Shown in pieces: positions 6,756 through 14,089 of a DNA stretch of 16,749 nucleotides (position 1 is its first letter; each line of letters opens with the position of its first letter). The notes below the pieces were generated by a model that was given only the letters and a program-made list of their open reading frames with translations, made no database searches and was not told where the DNA came from. The stretch spans positions 1 through 16,749 of the forward strand of contig JAZNPF010000010.1 of NCBI GenBank assembly GCA_045589495.1, in the 5' to 3' direction. This DNA comes from SIG455 sp045589495. GTDB taxonomy: Bacteria; Bacillota; Clostridia; UMGS1810. Made by a program: the position numbers and the translations under genes.

Positions 6756-6905
6756 TGAATTTTCACACCTCCTGTGTTTGTTTCGCTTTCCTTGTATATT
6801 CATTATAAATAACTACAAGGTTATAAAACGCATCTCACGTTTTATACAGCCGCCCCTGTAAGCTATAAACAATATCTAAAATCCAAAGTCAAAGCAAAGT
6901 TTTAA
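6756..6905 (-). promoter_or_regulatory. Structured gap upstream of rpsM, candidate ribosomal protein leader
   Basis: This 150-nt gap is unusually long for the cluster. It holds a 9-bp stem with a 7-nt loop (6822-6830 with 6838-6846, TATAAAACG arms) and, next to it on the rpsM side, a 7-bp inverted repeat CCTTGTA/TACAAGG (6790-6796 with 6814-6820). The rpsM ribosome site is at 6766-6773. I see TATAAT-like and TTGACT-like words but no pair at good spacing, so an internal promoter is possible but unproven. Confidence 0.45.
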
Positions 6906-7019
6906 TTAACCCTGTCTCTGTTTGTGCTTAGGATTTTCACAGATAACCATGATGTTACCTTTTCTTTTGATAATTTTGCATTTTTCGCAAATCGGTTTAA
7001 CAGATGGTCTTACTTTCAT
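6906..7019 (-). CDS. rpmJ: 50S ribosomal protein L36, zinc form
   Basis: The 37-aa product reads MKVRPSVKPICEKCKIIKRK and continues to NPKHKQRQG. It is the zinc-binding (C+) form of L36, with ligands C11, C14, C27 and H32. L36 stabilises 23S rRNA folding in the large subunit. The ATG at 7017-7019 follows a GGAGGT site. It lies 33 bp after infA, the normal Firmicutes order. Being a zinc form, it would normally be the zinc-replete paralog; no zinc-free copy is in this window. Confidence 0.96.
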   Translation of the reverse strand: MKVRPSVKPICEKCKIIKRKGNIMVICENPKHKQRQG

Positions 7020-7052
7020 AATTACATTACCTCCATTTAATTTTATCGTGGA

Positions 7053-7271
7053 TTATTTTGCCCTCCAAGTAATGCGGCCTTTGGTAAGGTCATAGGGTGA
7101 CAGTTCAACTGTCACTTTATCACCGGGCAAAATTCTGATAAAATTCATCCTGAGTTTGCCCGAAATATGAGCAAGAACCCTGTGCCCGTTTTCAAATTCT
7201 ACTTGAAACATTGCGTTTGGCAGAGCCTCAATGACTGTGCCCTCAAGTTCTAATACATCTTCTTTAGCCAA
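7053..7271 (-). CDS. infA: Translation initiation factor IF-1
   Basis: The 72-aa product is IF-1, a single S1/OB-fold domain that occupies the ribosomal A site during initiation and assists IF-2 and IF-3. It reads MAKEDVLELEGTVIEALPNA, with the RNA-binding HRVLAHISGKLRMNFIRILPGDKV segment at ~30-53 and ends GRITWRAK, the family's normal length. The start codon is TTG (7269-7271), eight bases after GGAGG (in GGGAGGTTTTAATC), so the gene for an initiation factor itself uses a weak start codon. It lies 23 bp after the KOW gene and 33 bp before rpmJ. Confidence 0.96.
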   Translation of the reverse strand: MAKEDVLELEGTVIEALPNAMFQVEFENGHRVLAHISGKLRMNFIRILPGDKVTVELSPYDLTKGRITWRAK

Positions 7272-7294
7272 GATTAAAACCTCCCTAATAATTA

Positions 7295-7567
7295 TTAACT
7301 CTCCGCGGTGAGATTACCTCTGAATTCTGATAACGCTCTGCGGATTGCCTTGTCGGTTATTCCGCTTTGCAGTTTTTGACAAACATCACTGCTTGACGTA
7401 CCTGCGTATTCAATATGCTTTATCTTTTTCTTCTTTGGTTTACTCACTTTTCTGTTTTTACCGTCACATAAATATAAAAATTGGTTTTCAACTGATAAAA
7501 CTACAAAACATTTACCCTTTTCCCTGCCTGATACGGCAATAACGAAATCTCCGGGTTTAATGTTCAA
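7295..7567 (-). CDS. KOW-domain, L14e-like RNA-binding protein
   Basis: A 90-aa protein whose first ~35 residues form a KOW motif (IKPGDFVIAVSGREKGKCFV), like the start of eukaryotic/archaeal ribosomal L14e. A lysine-rich stretch (KVSKPKKKKIKHIEY, ~40-54) and a less conserved helix (ITDKAIRRALSEFR) follow. This gene is regularly found between map and infA in Clostridia and is annotated as a KOW or L14e/L6e/L27e-like RNA-binding protein with no known function. Ribosome or rRNA association is inferred from context. The start is TTG (7565-7567), 6 bp after the map stop, with AGAGGTGAT overlapping the end of map as its ribosome site. Confidence 0.85.
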   Translation of the reverse strand: MNIKPGDFVIAVSGREKGKCFVVLSVENQFLYLCDGKNRKVSKPKKKKIKHIEYAGTSSSDVCQKLQSGITDKAIRRALSEFRGNLTAES

Positions 7568-7573
7568 ATTCTA

Positions 7574-8326
7574 TCACCTCTGTAAATCAGTAAGCAATTC
7601 GGGCTCACCGTCTGTTACCAGAACAGTGTTTTCATAATGTGCTGCCAATGAACCGTCTGCGGTAACGACAGTCCAGCCGTCACGCAAGGTGTTGATAGCA
7701 TACCCGCCTTGGTTAACCATAGGCTCTATAGCAAGGGCCATCCCTTTAACGAGCCTTATTCCATGTCCCGCTTTTCCGTGATTGGGAATTTCGGGATCTT
7801 CATGAAGATTTTTGCCTATACCATGCCCACAGTAATTTCTGACAATGCTGAATCCGTTTTTTTCTACATAATCCTGAATTGCTGCAGATATTGTGTAGAG
7901 CCTTTCTCCGTGACGTGCATACTTAATACCTTCATAAAAACTTTGCTTTGTAACATCAATGAGTTTTTGTGCCTCATCAGAAATATTACCTACAGCATAA
8001 GTTCTGCACGCATCACCGTGATAACCGTCTATCACAGCACCGATGTCAAGACTTATGATATCTCCGTCTTTTAACTTTTCAGCAGACGGGATACCATGAA
8101 TTACAACATTATTTACAGAAGCACAGATACTTGCGGGGAAGCCGTTATAATTAAGGAAAGACGGCTTCGCTCCTTGACTTAATATAAATTCTTTTGCAAT
8201 TGTATCAAGTTCTTTGGTTGTCACTCCGGCTTTAACGTAAGGTTTAAGCGCTTCAAATGTTCCATACACGATTTTTCCTGCACGGCGCATTTTCTCTGCT
8301 TCTAATGATGATTTGATATAAACCAT
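7574..8326 (-). CDS. map: Methionine aminopeptidase type I
   Basis: The 250-aa product removes the initiator methionine from new proteins in the cytoplasm. It is a type I pita-bread enzyme. The metal ligands are all visible: D94 (LDIGA), D105 (HGDACRT), H168 (GHGIG), E201 (IEPM) and E232 (HYENTVLV); H77 (VVIHGIP) matches the substrate-binding histidine. The length is normal for the short bacterial form and there is no N-terminal SEC-C extension. The ATG at 8324-8326 follows GGAGCG. It sits 19 bp after adk and 6 bp before the KOW gene, a common Firmicutes order. Confidence 0.96.
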   Translation of the reverse strand: MVYIKSSLEAEKMRRAGKIVYGTFEALKPYVKAGVTTKELDTIAKEFILSQGAKPSFLNYNGFPASICASVNNVVIHGIPSAEKLKDGDIISLDIGAVIDGYHGDACRTYAVGNISDEAQKLIDVTKQSFYEGIKYARHGERLYTISAAIQDYVEKNGFSIVRNYCGHGIGKNLHEDPEIPNHGKAGHGIRLVKGMALAIEPMVNQGGYAINTLRDGWTVVTADGSLAAHYENTVLVTDGEPELLTDLQR

Positions 8327-8345
8327 AATTTATCGCTCCATACAC

Positions 8346-8987
8346 TTAAACTAACTCGTAACCGATAGCCTTGAAAACTTCCTCCGTAGTATGGCGAACA
8401 TCTTCTTTACCAACAACAGTAACAAGTTTACCCGTTTCCTCATAATACTTAATAAGGGGTTCGGTCTGTTCATGATAAACCGCCAATCTCTTTGCGATTG
8501 TTTCGGGATTATCATCTGCTCTGGTAACAAGCGCTTCGCCACATTTGTCACAGAACTCACCTTTAGCAGAGGGATTCATAGATACGTGATATGTTGCTGC
8601 GCATTTCGGACATTCTCTTCTGCCCGAAAGACGTTCCATAATAACCTCGTCATCAACATGAAGTGAAATAACATAATCAATATTCACTTCTTTATCATCC
8701 AACGCTTTAGCCTGTGCAATTGTACGGGGAAATCCGTCTAATATAAAACCGTTTACACAGTCTGGCATAGAAATGCGTTCATCCAGAAGACGGATAACCA
8801 CATCATCGGGAACGAGCTGCCCGTTGTCTATATACTTTTTAGCCTCTATACCTACCTGTGTACCACTCTTAATTGCATTTCTTATTATAGCACCTGTGGA
8901 AATAGCAGGAATCGAAAGTTTTTCTTTTAATTCTGCTGCCTGTGTTCCTTTACCAGCACCCGGTGCACCTAACATAATAAGTTTCAT
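8346..8987 (-). CDS. adk: Adenylate kinase, zinc-LID form
   Basis: The 213-aa product catalyses AMP + ATP = 2 ADP. It shows the P-loop GAPGAGKGT (7-15), the AMP-binding R36, the GFPRT segment (85-89) and a long LID carrying a zinc site C126-x2-C129 and C146-x2-C149, the usual Gram-positive form. R156 and DDNPETIAKRL give the ATP/AMP contact region. One departure is STGA (30-33) where most relatives have STGD; R36 is kept, so the enzyme should still work. The ATG at 8985-8987 follows AGGTGG. It lies between secY and map as in most Firmicutes. Confidence 0.97.
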   Translation of the reverse strand: MKLIMLGAPGAGKGTQAAELKEKLSIPAISTGAIIRNAIKSGTQVGIEAKKYIDNGQLVPDDVVIRLLDERISMPDCVNGFILDGFPRTIAQAKALDDKEVNIDYVISLHVDDEVIMERLSGRRECPKCAATYHVSMNPSAKGEFCDKCGEALVTRADDNPETIAKRLAVYHEQTEPLIKYYEETGKLVTVVGKEDVRHTTEEVFKAIGYELV

Positions 8988-9011
8988 ATAACCACCTACA
9001 GTCTTAAATGA

Positions 9012-10277
9012 TTATTCTAAAAATCCTTTGTAGTGGCGCATTAACATCTGAGATTCAATCTGTTTAACAGTTTCAAGTGCAACACCAACCATGATGAGCA
9101 ATGAAGTACCGCCGATTGAAATCTGGAATCCGATAAACTTACCCATAATTAAAGGTAATGCTGCGATAATACCCAGGAACAGCGCACCTGTAAGAGTAAT
9201 CTTTGACAAGATTCTGCTTATAAAGTCGCTGGTGGGTTTACCGGGACGAATACCGGGTACAAAACCGCCATTCTTCTTCATGTTATTTGCAATTTCAATA
9301 GGATTGAACTGAATTGCAGTATAAAAATATGTGAAGAAGATGATGAGCAATACATACATCACAATATAGAACCATGAACTGGGTGAAAGAACATTAAGAA
9401 CTTTTAACCAGAATCCGCCGGTAGGAGCACCGAACAAGTTCATAAGTGTGGAGGGGAATGCCATTATCGACATAGCGAAGATAATAGGAATAACACCTGC
9501 CATTGACACTTTAATCGGAATATGTGTGCTCTGGCCACCGTACATTTTACGGCCAACCATACGCTTTGCATACTGAACAGGGATACGTCTTTCTGCATCG
9601 TTGATAAATACAACGAATACTACCATAGCGATTGCAATAATTGCAATTGCTATAAGTGCCCAGATATTGAGTGCTCCGGCCTTGAAGTTATTGAACAGAC
9701 CGATTACACCTGAAGGAATACCTGAAACGATACCGGCAAAGATAATCATTGAAATACCATTACCAATTCCGTTTTCAGTAATCTTTTCACCCAACCACAT
9801 AAGGAATGCTGTACCTGCTGTAAAGGTAACAACAATTGTGATGAATGACAATATACCGGGGTTTTCAACTGCGCCCTTAATACCAAAGTACAATCCTGTT
9901 GCCTGAATAAGCGCGAGGATGATTGTACCGTATCTTGTCCAAGAAGCAATTTTCTTTCTGCCCTCTTCGCCTTCTTTTGACATACGCTCAAGAGCAGGGA
10001 TTGCTACAGTTAACAGCTGCAATATAATAGAACTGTTAATGTATGGGGTGATACTCATTGCAAAAATTGTTGCATTTGAGAACGCACCACCGGAGAAAGA
10101 ATCCATCAAAGCGAACAGTGAACTACCATCGCTGACGAGTTCGGCAAGAGTTGCGCTGTTAAGACCGGGAACAGGAATAAATGTACCGAGTCTGAAAACT
10201 GCGAGCATTAAAAGTGTGAAAAGCATTTTCTTTCTCAAATCAGGGATTTTCCAAGCATCTCTAATTGTCTGAAACAC
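9012..10277 (-). CDS. secY: Preprotein translocase subunit SecY
   Basis: The 421-aa product is the channel subunit of the Sec translocon, with ten predicted membrane helices. It opens FQTIRDAWKIPDLRKKMLFT, then TM1 with FRLGTFIPVPG (~29-39). The plug region GGAFSNATIFAMSITPYI (~64-81), the KITENGIGNGIS segment and the cytoplasmic RRIPVQYAKR loop are all present. The start is GTG (10275-10277), with GAGGTGAT seven bases upstream inside the end of rplO. Only one base separates it from the rplO stop, so translation is probably coupled to L15. Confidence 0.97.
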   Translation of the reverse strand: MFQTIRDAWKIPDLRKKMLFTLLMLAVFRLGTFIPVPGLNSATLAELVSDGSSLFALMDSFSGGAFSNATIFAMSITPYINSSIILQLLTVAIPALERMSKEGEEGRKKIASWTRYGTIILALIQATGLYFGIKGAVENPGILSFITIVVTFTAGTAFLMWLGEKITENGIGNGISMIIFAGIVSGIPSGVIGLFNNFKAGALNIWALIAIAIIAIAMVVFVVFINDAERRIPVQYAKRMVGRKMYGGQSTHIPIKVSMAGVIPIIFAMSIMAFPSTLMNLFGAPTGGFWLKVLNVLSPSSWFYIVMYVLLIIFFTYFYTAIQFNPIEIANNMKKNGGFVPGIRPGKPTSDFISRILSKITLTGALFLGIIAALPLIMGKFIGFQISIGGTSLLIMVGVALETVKQIESQMLMRHYKGFLE

Positions 10278-10278
10278 T

Positions 10279-10719
10279 TTATATCACCTCTGCCTTTCCG
10301 CCGGCAGCTTCGATTTTCTCCTTAGCACTTGCTGTGAATTTTGAAGCCTTTACGGTAATTTTTTTATCAAGTGTACCATTACCTAAAACTTTAATTCCAT
10401 CACATACTTTTTTAATAACGCCCGCTTCTTTCAATGCTTTTGCATCAACAACTGCACCGTCATCAAAAATATTAAAATCGGAAACCTTGACTTCCGCATA
10501 TACTGTTGCAAAAATGTTTGTAAAACCGCGTTTGGGAAGACGTCTGTATATAGGCATCTGTCCACCTTCAAAGCCCAGTCTTACGCCACCGCCTGAACGA
10601 GCGTTCTGACCTTTGTGACCGCGACCTGCTGTTTTACCGCTACCGGAACCGTGACCTCTACCAATTCTTTTAGAGTTTTTTGTTGTACCGGGTGTGGGAG
10701 CAAGTTCATATAATTTCAT
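10279..10719 (-). CDS. rplO: 50S ribosomal protein L15
   Basis: The 146-aa product is L15, a late-assembly protein of the large subunit that binds 23S rRNA. It begins MKLYELAPTPGTTKNSKRIG, with the glycine-rich RGHGSGSGKTAGRGHKGQ tail that threads into rRNA, and ends in the globular part with FTASAKEKIEAAGGKAEVI. I use the ATG at 10717-10719, eight bases after GGAGG; a GTG three codons upstream lies inside that ribosome site. It is 20 bp after rpmD and abuts secY. Confidence 0.97.
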   Translation of the reverse strand: MKLYELAPTPGTTKNSKRIGRGHGSGSGKTAGRGHKGQNARSGGGVRLGFEGGQMPIYRRLPKRGFTNIFATVYAEVKVSDFNIFDDGAVVDAKALKEAGVIKKVCDGIKVLGNGTLDKKITVKASKFTASAKEKIEAAGGKAEVI

Positions 10720-10739
10720 GCAAGGCACCTCCTTTTTTA

Positions 10740-10919
10740 TTAGATTTCTTCTACTTTTACCAAGTGATTAACTTTTTTAACCATACCTCTTATTTGAGGT
10801 GTGTCGTTATGAATTTTTTCGCTTCTGATTTTAGTCAGACCTAAAGCAGCAACAGTTGCAATCTGATCTTTTTTGCTACCGATTGTGCTTTTGACTAAAG
10901 TAACTTTTAAATTAGCCAT
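10740..10919 (-). CDS. rpmD: 50S ribosomal protein L30
   Basis: The 59-aa product reads MANLKVTLVKSTIGSKKDQI, then ATVAALGLTKIRSEK and ends NHLVKVEEI. This is the normal length and sequence for bacterial L30 of the 50S subunit. The ATG at 10917-10919 follows GAGGAGGT. It is in the conserved place between rpsE and rplO; its stop codon (10740-10742) falls 20 bp before the rplO start. Confidence 0.95.
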   Translation of the reverse strand: MANLKVTLVKSTIGSKKDQIATVAALGLTKIRSEKIHNDTPQIRGMVKKVNHLVKVEEI

Positions 10920-10958
10920 TTCGCTTTACCTCCTCAAATATTTTAAACGCTCAAACTA

Positions 10959-11459
10959 TTAACCTAACAATTCTTCAACGGTTTTGCCTCTGAGTTTTGC
11001 AACTTCTTCAGCAACCATCAAGTTTTTAAGGCCTTCGATTGTAGCATTTACCATATTACGAGGATTGTTGCTGCGCAGTGACTTGGTTCTGATATCACGG
11101 ATACCGGCGAGCTCTAATACTGCTCTAACACCGCCACCTGCGATAACTCCTGTACCTTCACCGGCAGGCTTTAACAATACTCTACCTGCACCAAACTCAC
11201 CGATAACTTCGTGAGGGATTGTGGTATTTACCATGGGAACGGTAATCATATTTTTCTTTGCGTCGTCGATAGCTTTTCTTACAGCGTCCGGAATTTCAGC
11301 AGATTTACCTGCACCGGCACCTACGTGACCGTTACCGTCACCAACTACTACCAATACGCTGAAACGCATTGTTCTACCGCCCTTTACAGTTTTAGCAACA
11401 CGATTGATGCTTACAACCTTTTCCTGTAAATCTAAAGTACTTGCATCTATTCTTTCCAT
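10959..11459 (-). CDS. rpsE: 30S ribosomal protein S5
   Basis: The 166-aa product is S5, which helps decoding fidelity and helicase action at the mRNA entry. It starts MERIDASTLDLQEKVVSINR, has the double-stranded RNA-binding-like domain (~10-75, VKGGRTMRFSVLVVVGDGNG) and the C-terminal domain with GGGVRAVLELAGIRDI and SNNPRNMVNATIEGL. I use the ATG at 11457-11459; a TTG four codons upstream sits only one base from GGAGG and cannot be the start. The 166-aa length equals that of B. subtilis S5. It lies 24 bp after rplR. Confidence 0.96.
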   Translation of the reverse strand: MERIDASTLDLQEKVVSINRVAKTVKGGRTMRFSVLVVVGDGNGHVGAGAGKSAEIPDAVRKAIDDAKKNMITVPMVNTTIPHEVIGEFGAGRVLLKPAGEGTGVIAGGGVRAVLELAGIRDIRTKSLRSNNPRNMVNATIEGLKNLMVAEEVAKLRGKTVEELLG

Positions 11460-11483
11460 AAAACTGGCCAAACCTCCTTTTTC

Positions 11484-11852
11484 TTAGAAATCTAATCCGC
11501 CTTCTCTTGCGCCGGCGGCAAGTTCTGCAACTCTACCGTGATAGATATAACCGCCACGATCGAAAACTACCTGCTTAATACCTTTTTCGATAGCTTTCTT
11601 TGCTACTGCAATACCTACTTCTTTTGCAGCTTCTTTGTTACCACCGTTGGTAATCTTTGCTTTTACATCGGCATCGAGTGAAGAAGCGGATACTAAAGTA
11701 ATACCTGCAGTATCATCAATGATCTGTGCGTATATATTGCTGGAACTTCTGAATACGTTAAGTCTGGGACGTTCAGCAGTACCGCTTACATTTTTTCTTA
11801 CGCGGTAATGTCTTTTAATTCTCTGATCGTTACTGCTCTTTTTATTAACCAT
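11484..11852 (-). CDS. rplR: 50S ribosomal protein L18
   Basis: The 122-aa product is L18, which binds 5S rRNA together with L5. It shows RIKRHYRVRKNVSGTAERPR, then LNVFRSSSNIYAQIIDD and the end FDRGGYIYHGRVAELAAGAR plus EGGLDF. I use the ATG at 11850-11852, eight bases after AGGAG; another ATG two codons upstream (11858) is only two bases from it. The gene comes after a 105-bp gap from rplF. Confidence 0.95.
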   Translation of the reverse strand: MVNKKSSNDQRIKRHYRVRKNVSGTAERPRLNVFRSSSNIYAQIIDDTAGITLVSASSLDADVKAKITNGGNKEAAKEVGIAVAKKAIEKGIKQVVFDRGGYIYHGRVAELAAGAREGGLDF

Positions 11853-11957
11853 GACCATAACTCCTTTCTTAAAAAGTAAATCTGTATCTCCGCCATATAC
11901 AGCGGGATTAACTTTTTCAGGATATGAAAATCAAAATGGGTTTCAAGAAATACTGAA
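11853..11957 (-). other. Non-coding gap between rplF and rplR
   Basis: This 105-bp stretch holds the rplR ribosome site (AGGAG) and two mutually exclusive inverted repeats: CTGTAT/ATACAG (11882-11887 with 11897-11902) and CCGC/GCGG (11890-11893 with 11902-11905). I see no gene, promoter pair or terminator in it. Confidence 0.35.
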
Positions 11958-12503
11958 TTATTTCTTACCGCCTGTTTTACCTTCTTTTCTCCTGATATGC
12001 TCTTCAGCATATTTAATACCTTTGCCCTTGTAAGGCTCGGGGGGACGTTTCTCACGAATCTGCGCTGCAATCTGTCCTACGATCTGTTTGTCGATACCTT
12101 TAACGATGATTGTGTTGGCATCGGGTGCCTCCAGTGTGTAATCGTCAGTATCTTCAAACTCTACCGGATGAGAAAAGCCCAGGTTGAGAGTTAATTTCTT
12201 TCCCTGTTTTGCACAACGGTAACCAACACCGTTGATTTCGAGTTTTTTCTCGAAGCCATCTGTAACACCAACAACCATGTTGTTCAAGAGTGTTCTTGTC
12301 AGGCCGTGGAAAGATCTGTTTTCTTTTTTATCATTAGGTCTGGTCACAACGATCTGTGCACCATCCTGTGCAATAGTTATTTCCTTACGGAATTTCTTTG
12401 TTAAAGTACCTTTAGGGCCTTTAACCACTACCTCGTTCTCAGGGCTTACTTTAACTTCAACACCTGCAGGAACGTTGATAGGCATATTTCCTATTCTTGA
12501 CAA
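11958..12503 (-). CDS. rplF: 50S ribosomal protein L6
   Basis: The 181-aa product is L6, near the factor-binding site and the sarcin-ricin loop of the 50S subunit. It has two similar alpha/beta domains (~1-80 and ~80-170), with NMPINVPAGVEVKV at the front and RPPEPYKGKGIKYAEE (~153-168) near the end. The start is TTG (12501-12503), eight bases after GGAGG; the first ATG is six codons in and would lose conserved residues. It lies 22 bp after rpsH. Confidence 0.96.
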   Translation of the reverse strand: MSRIGNMPINVPAGVEVKVSPENEVVVKGPKGTLTKKFRKEITIAQDGAQIVVTRPNDKKENRSFHGLTRTLLNNMVVGVTDGFEKKLEINGVGYRCAKQGKKLTLNLGFSHPVEFEDTDDYTLEAPDANTIIVKGIDKQIVGQIAAQIREKRPPEPYKGKGIKYAEEHIRRKEGKTGGKK

Positions 12504-12525
12504 TTATCTCACCTCCTGAAAGTCA

Positions 12526-12924
12526 TTACCAAATAAATGCTAATACTTCGCCACCTACGTTTTCACTTCTTGCTTTTTTATCGGTCATAATACCTTTTGA
12601 AGTTGAAATGATAGCGATACCGAGACCTCTTAATACTCTCGGAAGTTCATCTTTACTTGCGTATACTCTCAAACCGGGTTTTGAAATCCTCTTGAGTCCT
12701 GTGATAACTTTCTGTTTGTTAGGACCATATTTAAGAGTAACTTTTATAATGCCTTGCAGTCCGTCTTCTATAACTTCATAACCTGCAATATAACCTTCTT
12801 CCAGCAAAATCTTAGCGATTTCCACTTTAACCTTTGATGAAGGGATACTAACGGTTTCATGTTTGGAAGAATTCGCGTTTCTGATACGTGTGAGCATATC
12901 AGCAATCGGATCTGTTATCTGCAT
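12526..12924 (-). CDS. rpsH: 30S ribosomal protein S8
   Basis: The 132-aa product is S8, a primary 16S rRNA binder and, in E. coli, the repressor of the spc operon. It opens MQITDPIADMLTRIRNANSS and ends with the STSKGIMTDKKARSENVGGE signature. The ATG at 12922-12924 follows AAAAAAGGAGGTAGCAAA. It lies 51 bp after rpsZ; I see no strong structure in that gap. Confidence 0.97.
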   Translation of the reverse strand: MQITDPIADMLTRIRNANSSKHETVSIPSSKVKVEIAKILLEEGYIAGYEVIEDGLQGIIKVTLKYGPNKQKVITGLKRISKPGLRVYASKDELPRVLRGLGIAIISTSKGIMTDKKARSENVGGEVLAFIW

Positions 12925-12975
12925 TTTGCTACCTCCTTTTTTGTAGTCTGTAGTTCTATATTATTTCGTCCGGTC

Positions 12976-13161
12976 TTACCAACTTGCTTTTCTAACACCG
13001 GGAATCTGACCCTTATAAGCCAACTCTCTGAAACAGATACGGCAAATGCCATATTTTCTAAGGTATGCGTGGGGTCTGCCGCAGATTTTGCATCTGTTAT
13101 ATTCTCTTGTGCTGAATTTCTGCTTTTTCTGCTGCTTTAATATCATTGCCTTTTTAGCCAT
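12976..13161 (-). CDS. rpsZ: 30S ribosomal protein S14, short zinc-binding type Z
   Basis: The 61-aa product is the short zinc form of S14, with ligands C24, C27, C40 and C43 (CKICGRPHAYLRKYGICRIC). It sits in the 30S head. B. subtilis has this form as its main S14 (rpsNA/rpsZ). The ATG at 13159-13161 follows GGGGAGGTAACAATAC. It is 16 bp after rplE and 51 bp before rpsH, the typical Firmicutes order. Confidence 0.97.
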   Translation of the reverse strand: MAKKAMILKQQKKQKFSTREYNRCKICGRPHAYLRKYGICRICFRELAYKGQIPGVRKASW

Positions 13162-13177
13162 GTATTGTTACCTCCCC

Positions 13178-13720
13178 TCAAGCCTTTATAAACGGTGCAC
13201 CCATCAGCGAAAGAAGTTCTCTTGCTTCTTCGTCTGTGTTTGCTGTTGTAACGAATATAATATCCATACCTCTGATTTTGTCTATCTTATCATAGTCAAT
13301 TTCCGGGAATATAAGCTGTTCTTTAATACCCAGCGCGTAGTTACCGCGGCCGTCGAAAGAGTTTGCACTGATACCATGGAAGTCTCTTACACGGGGAAGA
13401 GCAACTGAGAACAGTCTGTCCATGAATTCGTACATTTTTTCGCTTCTGAGTGTTACTTTGCAGCCAATGTTCATGCCTTCTCTGAGCTTGAAGTTAGCAA
13501 CAGATTTTTTTGCTTTAGTAATAACGGGTTTCTGGCCTGTTATAGCAGCAAGGTCTGAAACGGCAGCTTCAAGTGCTTTTGCGTTATCCTTAGCTTCGCC
13601 TACACCGATGTTAACAACGATTTTTTCGAATTTAGGAATCTGCATGGGGCTTTTGTATCCGAACTTCTCCATCATAGCACTTCTAACTTCGTTTTCGTAT
13701 TTATCTCTAAATCTTGCCAT
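13178..13720 (-). CDS. rplE: 50S ribosomal protein L5
   Basis: The 180-aa product is L5, which binds 5S rRNA and contacts the P-site tRNA. It shows VVNIGVGEAKDNAKALEAAV, then GQKPVITKAKKSVANFKLRE, and FPEIDYDKIDKIRGMDI near the end. I use the ATG at 13718-13720, ten bases after GGAGG; a TTG seven codons upstream lies before that site. It lies 28 bp after rplX. Confidence 0.97.
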   Translation of the reverse strand: MARFRDKYENEVRSAMMEKFGYKSPMQIPKFEKIVVNIGVGEAKDNAKALEAAVSDLAAITGQKPVITKAKKSVANFKLREGMNIGCKVTLRSEKMYEFMDRLFSVALPRVRDFHGISANSFDGRGNYALGIKEQLIFPEIDYDKIDKIRGMDIIFVTTANTDEEARELLSLMGAPFIKA

Positions 13721-13748
13721 TGCCGAAAATCCTCCTCTCAATCAAAAA

Positions 13749-14075
13749 TTATTTCTCAAATACTTCTGAGCAGTTTTTGCATACTCTTACCTTTGAACCG
13801 TCGTCGAGTAATTTGTAACCGATACGGGTTGCTTTACCGCAAGAAGGGCACACGTGCATAACTTTGCAAGCGTAAAGTGCTGCTTCCTGTGTGATTATAC
13901 CACTCTGGTCACCCTGTTTTCTGGGTCTAACATGTTTTGTAGCCATGTTAACACCTTCAACGATTACTTTTCTTGAAGCGGCGTCAACTGATAAAACTTT
14001 GCCTTTTTTGCCTTTATCTTTACCGGAGATAACAACAACGTTATCACCTTTTTTAATGCTTACTCTGTTTCTCAT
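13749..14075 (-). CDS. rplX: 50S ribosomal protein L24 with C-terminal zinc ribbon
   Basis: The 108-aa product is L24, an early assembly factor of the 50S subunit near the exit tunnel. The KOW domain is at ~8-35 (KGDNVVVISGKDKGKKGKV). The C-terminal part carries C76-P-S-C79 and C99-K-N-C102, the putative zinc ribbon seen in many bacterial L24s. The ATG at 14073-14075 follows AAGGAGGTGTCGATAA. It lies 14 bp after rplN. Confidence 0.97.
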   Translation of the reverse strand: MRNRVSIKKGDNVVVISGKDKGKKGKVLSVDAASRKVIVEGVNMATKHVRPRKQGDQSGIITQEAALYACKVMHVCPSCGKATRIGYKLLDDGSKVRVCKNCSEVFEK

Positions 14076-14089
14076 TTATCGACACCTCC

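Noticed and set aside
6790..6905. Internal sigma-A promoter before rpsM
   Set aside because: TTGACT- and TATAAT-like words exist but none pair at 16-18 bp with good matches.
9522..9906. Plus-strand open frames across secY
   Set aside because: Shadows of a well-recognised secY; no motifs or ribosome sites.
11798..12070. Minus-strand frame of 90 codons spanning the rplF-rplR gap
   Set aside because: It overlaps both ribosomal genes out of frame, has no family likeness, and its gap part is too short to be a convincing gene.
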